Shown here in pieces: positions 51,001 to 57,000 of a stretch of 64,000 bases of DNA. The stretch covers positions 1,710,892 through 1,774,891 of the forward strand of contig NW_004955435.1 of assembly GCF_000276665.1 (NCBI RefSeq), in the 5' to 3' direction. The stretch is from Chinchilla lanigera (Eukaryota > Chordata > Mammalia > Rodentia > Chinchillidae). Under the pieces are notes generated by a model. That model ran no database searches, was not told where the DNA came from, and saw nothing but the letters and a program-made list of their open reading frames with translations. Numbering within the stretch: the stretch's first letter is position 1; each line of letters starts with the position of its first letter. The position numbers and the translations under genes are program-made.

Positions 51001-54000
51001 GATTTGTCTCTGGAAACTAAAGGACTTAACTATATTTGTTTCCTAAGTAGTAACTGATTTCAAGTGTGAGCTCTTGAAGATGCTGATAGTACTTTTAGAA
51101 AATAGATGATTTACCATTATGTTGAAGGCAACATATTTCATGACTTCTCACCGTCAACCATGGAAATGAATTTGTCAAGTCTTTTGACTTGGAAATACAA
51201 TCTTTGTGCTTCGTTTGCTTTTCCATAGGAGGTGGAATATTGTATATTTAATTTTTAAACAATACAGGTATGTATATTACTTCAAATAATTACCAACTTT
51301 GTTGAAACCAGCTACTTCTCTGTAACTACTGCGCATCAGCAAACCGTTTTTCTAAACATTACAAACATTAACTTTCAGGAACCGTTGGGAGTGGTCGGCT
51401 GCAAGCCCTGCAGCCATCGTGCTTAAATTGGTCTTTGTAAACGACTTGTGTGTGTTTCGTAAAATATGCTTTATTTTAAAATTAGGGCTTCCTGTTGCAG
51501 CTGTTCCAGGAGCGCTGAGTCCTTTGGCTATTCCAAATGCCGCTGCAGCCGCTGCAGCAGCTGCCGCTGGCCGAGTGGGTATGCCTGGAGTCTCAGCTGG
51601 TGGCAATACAGTCCTGTTGGTTAGCAATTTAAATGAAGAGGTTAGTAAAATAATTTCCTAATGTTTATTCTTTAACTTCATTTCATTTGTGGAAGTTTTT
51701 CATGTTTATTTCATTTTGCACTTGCCCTTTTTTTTTTATGTACATTCATTAGCCAGAGTATTTTCTGTGTTTCTACTTCTGAATAAAATCTGTGTACTTG
51801 TTTAGGTAATGTTTTGTTTCCTTAGACAGTCATATCTCTTTATATATGTATATATTTTTAACCTAAGTACCTATTTTTCCTAAGAAAAATATGGTGAAGT
51901 ACTATAGTTTGGCTTTGTATCATTTTGTTGTTCTCAAAGGCAAATGTGATCTAATTTGCAAATTTAACTGTAAGAAAATTTTGCTCTTTGCCTTTTCTAA
52001 TTATTTGCTTGTTCATTTCATGCTTATGTGTCATTGCATTTTTTTTAAATCTTATTTTATGTGAACTACTCTAATACATTTTTCTTTGAAGGTTCTTCCA
52101 AAGATCTTGACGAGGCACTCTTCCAGTCTTTCTTAGTAATTTTTTCTTTGCAGTTATTAGTCATTGTCTTCTAAAAATATTTTTCAACTTTATCTCCCTC
52201 CCTTTCTTGTTAAATAAAATTGCTGTTATTTTCTTTAGTTGTACATTTTATGTCTGATATATTTTATTTTGATTGCTATGAAAGCTGGTATGAAATGTGG
52301 GAAGCTCAAAGTATTAGTTAATGGTGTTTAAACATGTTATTTTTAATTGGCCTCTGTTAATATGAACCTTAAGCCCATTTTATCATTTAATACTATTATT
52401 ATTCACAGTACTTCATGCTAAAATGTTTGGATTACAGTTTTAATTTTTAAGACTTGCCTGCATTTCATAACCAGCCATGCTTATGCAGTTAAAGTTCAGA
52501 ATTTAAAATTCCTATGCATGCTTTCCTTCCCTATGTTGAGATGAAATGCTGTAATTTACTCTTTGATATAGATGTACTTTACCCATATTTGTCTTGGATG
52601 ACTACATTTTACTCAGTTTTTCTTGTACAGTACATAAACCAACCATTTTTCTGACCAAATTCCTGCATTTCCTATGTACTGACCTATATTTTATTTTTTT
52701 TTTGTTCCCCGATTCCTTATTTTTTTCTTCTGCATTGCTGTTTCCCTTCCCCATTTCATCCTTTTCCCTGTGTGTTCACCTTCCCTTTCCTTGTCTTTTC
52801 CCAAATGCCCATTCCCTTCCCTGTCTTATCCTTTATTTTCCTTGTCCTTGTCTTCATCCCCTGTCTCCATTCCCTATGTTCATGCTTCTGTGCTTGAACA
52901 AATGTTCCTCGGACCAACTTGCCCCAATTAACCGCCTTGAACCATGATCCATGACCACCTCACCATTCTGCGGGAACCACCCTTCGTTATGGATGATCTG
53001 TTCATCTCCGCTCTTCCTCGACTCTTCTCTCTTCTTGTCTTACGCTGCTTGCTCTTCTCTCCTTCTAAAGATGGTTACGCCCCAAAGTCTGTTTACCCTC
53101 TTCGGTATGTTATTGTTAGCACTATACTTTTATTATTGATTTGATTTTTGTTTCACCTTAATTCTTATTTGTAGCTAGCACTTTGGCTTAAAGTTGAATA
53201 GTAAATCTTTTGCTATTTTTCTTTGCTATTTAAAACTCTCCATAGACACAAAATTTGTTTTAATGCATGCTGATTTATTTTGCATGGTCTTTAATTTAAT
53301 ATCATTCACATAGCTTTGAGGGTTTATCAGAAATTATTCTTTTCGAAATTCACTGTTCAAAATCTTGATCTTCTTTATTCATTTGTGAGAATGATGAGAT
53401 TGAATGAGTGATCATGTTGATGTCTGAATGTTTCATTAATATGTCAGAAAGATAGTCTTCCGCTCTCATGTAAAATTAATTCCATTTTGGATTACCTCTC
53501 TGTGACTCCAAAAAAGGTGTTTATGGAGATGTGCAGCGCGTGAAGATTTTGTACAATAAGAAAGACAGTGCTCTAATACAGATGGCTGATGGAAACCAAT
53601 CACAGCTTGGTAAGATTAAACTTGTTACCTATGTGTATATTTTCAGTTCTCAATTCAAACATAGTGTAAGCCTTAAATGAAAATAAGCCATATTATATAT
53701 ATGACTAAAATCATTTATATTTCTAGTGGCCAGTGGTCAAAGATCTCATTTTAATTTTCACATTTTGGGTTCCTTTTTTTTCTGAGATAGGGTCTTGCTG
53801 GGTAGTCCAGGCTGGCCTCCCTCAGATTTGTGGCCAACATCCTGCCTCAGCCTTCACAGACACCTGCGATTACAGGTGTCAGCCACCATGCCCAGCTGAA
53901 TACGTTTGTTTTTCTGCTTTCATAAGTGTCTAGTGTTTCATTTCCTTTTCAACTTGGGTATGCAGAGTTCTGTGCTCTGGTGAGCATAGTCATTGCTGTT

Positions 54001-57000
54001 GTTTTTGTGTGTACTGTAGGAAGCATTTGACATAGTCAGCAAAGCAGTCTAAATTTGCTATTTGGTTTTTTCCTTGTCACCGCTTGAGGTGTGGGTGGTC
54101 TTACCTCATGATGCTGAGTCATCGTGGTGGAGAATTACCTGAGGTAGAATTTCAAAAGTTTTTGGTTTTGTTTTATATAAAGACTATTTTAAGTAAGTGA
54201 TATTTTATTTTTTATCATAACAGTATTCTTGGACTACCATAACAAAATACTGTATGGTGGAGTTTGAACAGTAGAAATTTATGAAAAAGTTTTGAATGGT
54301 AGGGTCCCAGACCAGTGTACAAGCAGGTTTGTATTTTAGAGAAGGCTTTATGCTCTTTTTCTTCCTTTTCCTTGAGTCCTTGCTTAGCTTTCTACTGTGC
54401 AAGCAGAATGAAAAAAATTCCCTTTCTCTTGTAAACATAGTCCCGTTTACATTATGATTTCAACATTATGCACTCATTTTATCTTCATTACCTCTTCAAA
54501 GGTGTGTCTATGCATAAAATTGTTATAGTTTTTAAATATGTCAATCGTGTATCCCCAATTTCATAAGATACTGTCACTAAAGTTTTATTTGACTTTTGGA
54601 CTATATTTAGAATTAAGTTTTTCTTTATCACTGCTGCTAGGATAGATTTTTTTCTTGGATTTTTTTTTCTTGTGTACCCTGATCCTACACAAAACTAGGA
54701 TTTGCTGTGAAGGAGAATAATGAGACTTACAGAATTAAATATGCTTCGTTTATGTGCTCTGTTCTTACCCTTTTTGGTTTTTATGGAACTGTTTATGGAA
54801 ATATTATTTTATAGGCAGATGCCTTCATTAAGAAATGCACAATGAGAAAAGATGTATAGTTCCTAATTTTTTAATGAATGGTAATTATTTTATGTTTTAG
54901 AAGCTTTACTAAATTATTTTACAGTTTTCAAGCATTAACATGTTTCTTTGATGAACTTTGTTACTGTAAACCTATTTAACTGATCAGTATTTTTAATTGA
55001 GTATTTTGAGGATATTATTTGTAAATTCTCGTCTTTTAAAAAATAGTGCACTGATTTCCAATGATGAAGTGAATTCTAGTGAAATGTGAGAGTAATTTCT
55101 TTATGGTAAAATGCATACCTAGTTTTTCCATTCATGTTTTCAAGAATTACTTTTAAAAATGTCCCTGTTTTTGTTTAATGTACAATTGCCATCTAAAAAT
55201 TTACTTAGTACTTGATCATAACAAACCTTTTTCTACTAAATTATATCAAAATATAGTATAAAGTGAGTAGAAACTACATTACTCTTGTGTTTATAGTATG
55301 CATTTGAGCAATTTTAAAGTATGTGTATGGGCTTTCATTTTCACTGTTACAAGTATTTGACAGATGAAAGTCATATTACATTTGCTATTTGGTTTTTTTC
55401 CTTGTCACCGTTTGAGGTGTGGGTGGTCTTACCTCATGATGCTGAATCATCATGGTGGAGAATTACCTGAGGTAGAATTTCAAAAGTTTTTGGTTTTGTT
55501 TTATGTAAAGACTATTTTAAGTAAGTGATACTTTATTTTTTATCATGACAGTATTCTTGGACTGCCATAACAGAATACTATAAGTCATACTTCGAAGTAC
55601 TGTTGCTGATCTCTTAAGAGAGACTGAAGAGACCTTTTCCCCCAAACAAATAAGGAAATGAGGGAAAAATAGCAAATGATAGGGGGAAAATAGAGTATAA
55701 AACTTATATAAAATAAATTCCAGATGCATCAAGAATAATAGCAAATATAAAAGTAAATTTATCAGTTAGAAAATTATCAGATCTGGCTTTTTGACACATT
55801 CCTTCAGGCTTAAGCTACTGGTGGTACATGCATGAATGTCCCGTTGGGCAGCTTGAACCACCCGATGGGACTGTCCCATGTGCCCAGTGACATAGTCGTA
55901 CAGGTACCACTGTTGGTTCGAGCCAGTGGAAAAATAACAAATCAGAACCACCTGGCAGGGAGCCGTAACCCATTGTGAATGTATTTTAAAAGCTATCTGA
56001 TACGGGAAACACAAGAAGCACAGAGATACGGAAAGGTTAAAAGTAATGTAGAGAGATACATTGGGCAAATAATCTAAAGAAATTTAAATTTAACACAACA
56101 AATATTAAAAGATTTAGTTGATTAGGAAGATAAAACAGTTTGAGGTATGTGTGTGCTTAGTGAAATACACTCAAACTACATACTGTAAATCATACATGGT
56201 AGAAGTGTAGGTAGACTAGCACATCTGGCACAGTGGTAGATTTCAAGCTTTTCCATGTTTTGAGCATATCAGCATAACAATTGATAAAACAGTTGTGCAG
56301 AGTATTTTTAAGTACATATGGAACATTTTAAAATTTGATCAGCTAATAAATTATCAAGTAAACTTCAGTTAACATCAGAGTGTCATACAAATCTCATTCT
56401 CTGTTTCACAAGTTAGAATTAATGGCACAAAAATACATTTAAAATCTCCATGTATCTAGACATTTCCCAGTATCTCACTGGCCAGAGAAGTTATTTTAAT
56501 AGTAGTTTAAAAATACTTAAAAGTATTTTAAAAAGCATTTAAAAGTATTTTAAAGTAAATGCTAATGAAAGTAGCATACACAAATTAGATATACTTGGTA
56601 CAGTAAAATAGTGCTCAATGAAAAGATTTCACTGTCTAGCAATTGAAACGCAAAAAAAGGAGAAATTTTTTAAAAAGACTAGAAATCAGTAATGTATATG
56701 AAAGCTGAGAGCACAAAACAAATCCAAAAGTTGTTCTTTGAAAAGACTAATAAAAAGTAGATCTGTCTGTAACGATTGATGTTGTTTAAAGAACAAGAGC
56801 AGCACTACAGTATTTTGAGTTACAGTGTGATTAACTATAAACTCCTTTTCCATATTATCTAAAATAATAGGTAAACATATTATATATTTTTATTTTTTTG
56901 GTATTTTTCCGGTCCCGGGAACCGAACTCACGACCTTGCACTTGCCAGGCAGGCGCTGTGCCGCTGAGCTAAATCCCCAGCCCCCGGTAAACATATTATA

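Larger units (their letters stand above)
36458..51485 (+). other. PTBP2: PTBP2 intron 8, 15 kb
   Basis: The longest intron in the window. Contains a GC/CpG-richer patch with a MIR-like part (37440-37850), an ID-like fragment (38468-38530), an ID (39695-39800), a MER5-like element (41657-41789), a MaLR LTR (42591-43048), an 80 bp hAT-like MITE (45309-45388), a MaLR LTR (46903-47338), a B4-like SINE (47835-48022), a B1 (48460-48570) and a large inverted repeat (49026-49346 with 50368-50677). 40000-41600 and 43060-45300 are AT-rich with no recognised element. No exon was found. Confidence 0.8.

Noticed and set aside
51352..51627. Antisense frame with an alanine run across exon 9
   Set aside because: Reverse complement of the GCN alanine codons of PTBP2 (GCAGC repeats read as Ala on both strands).
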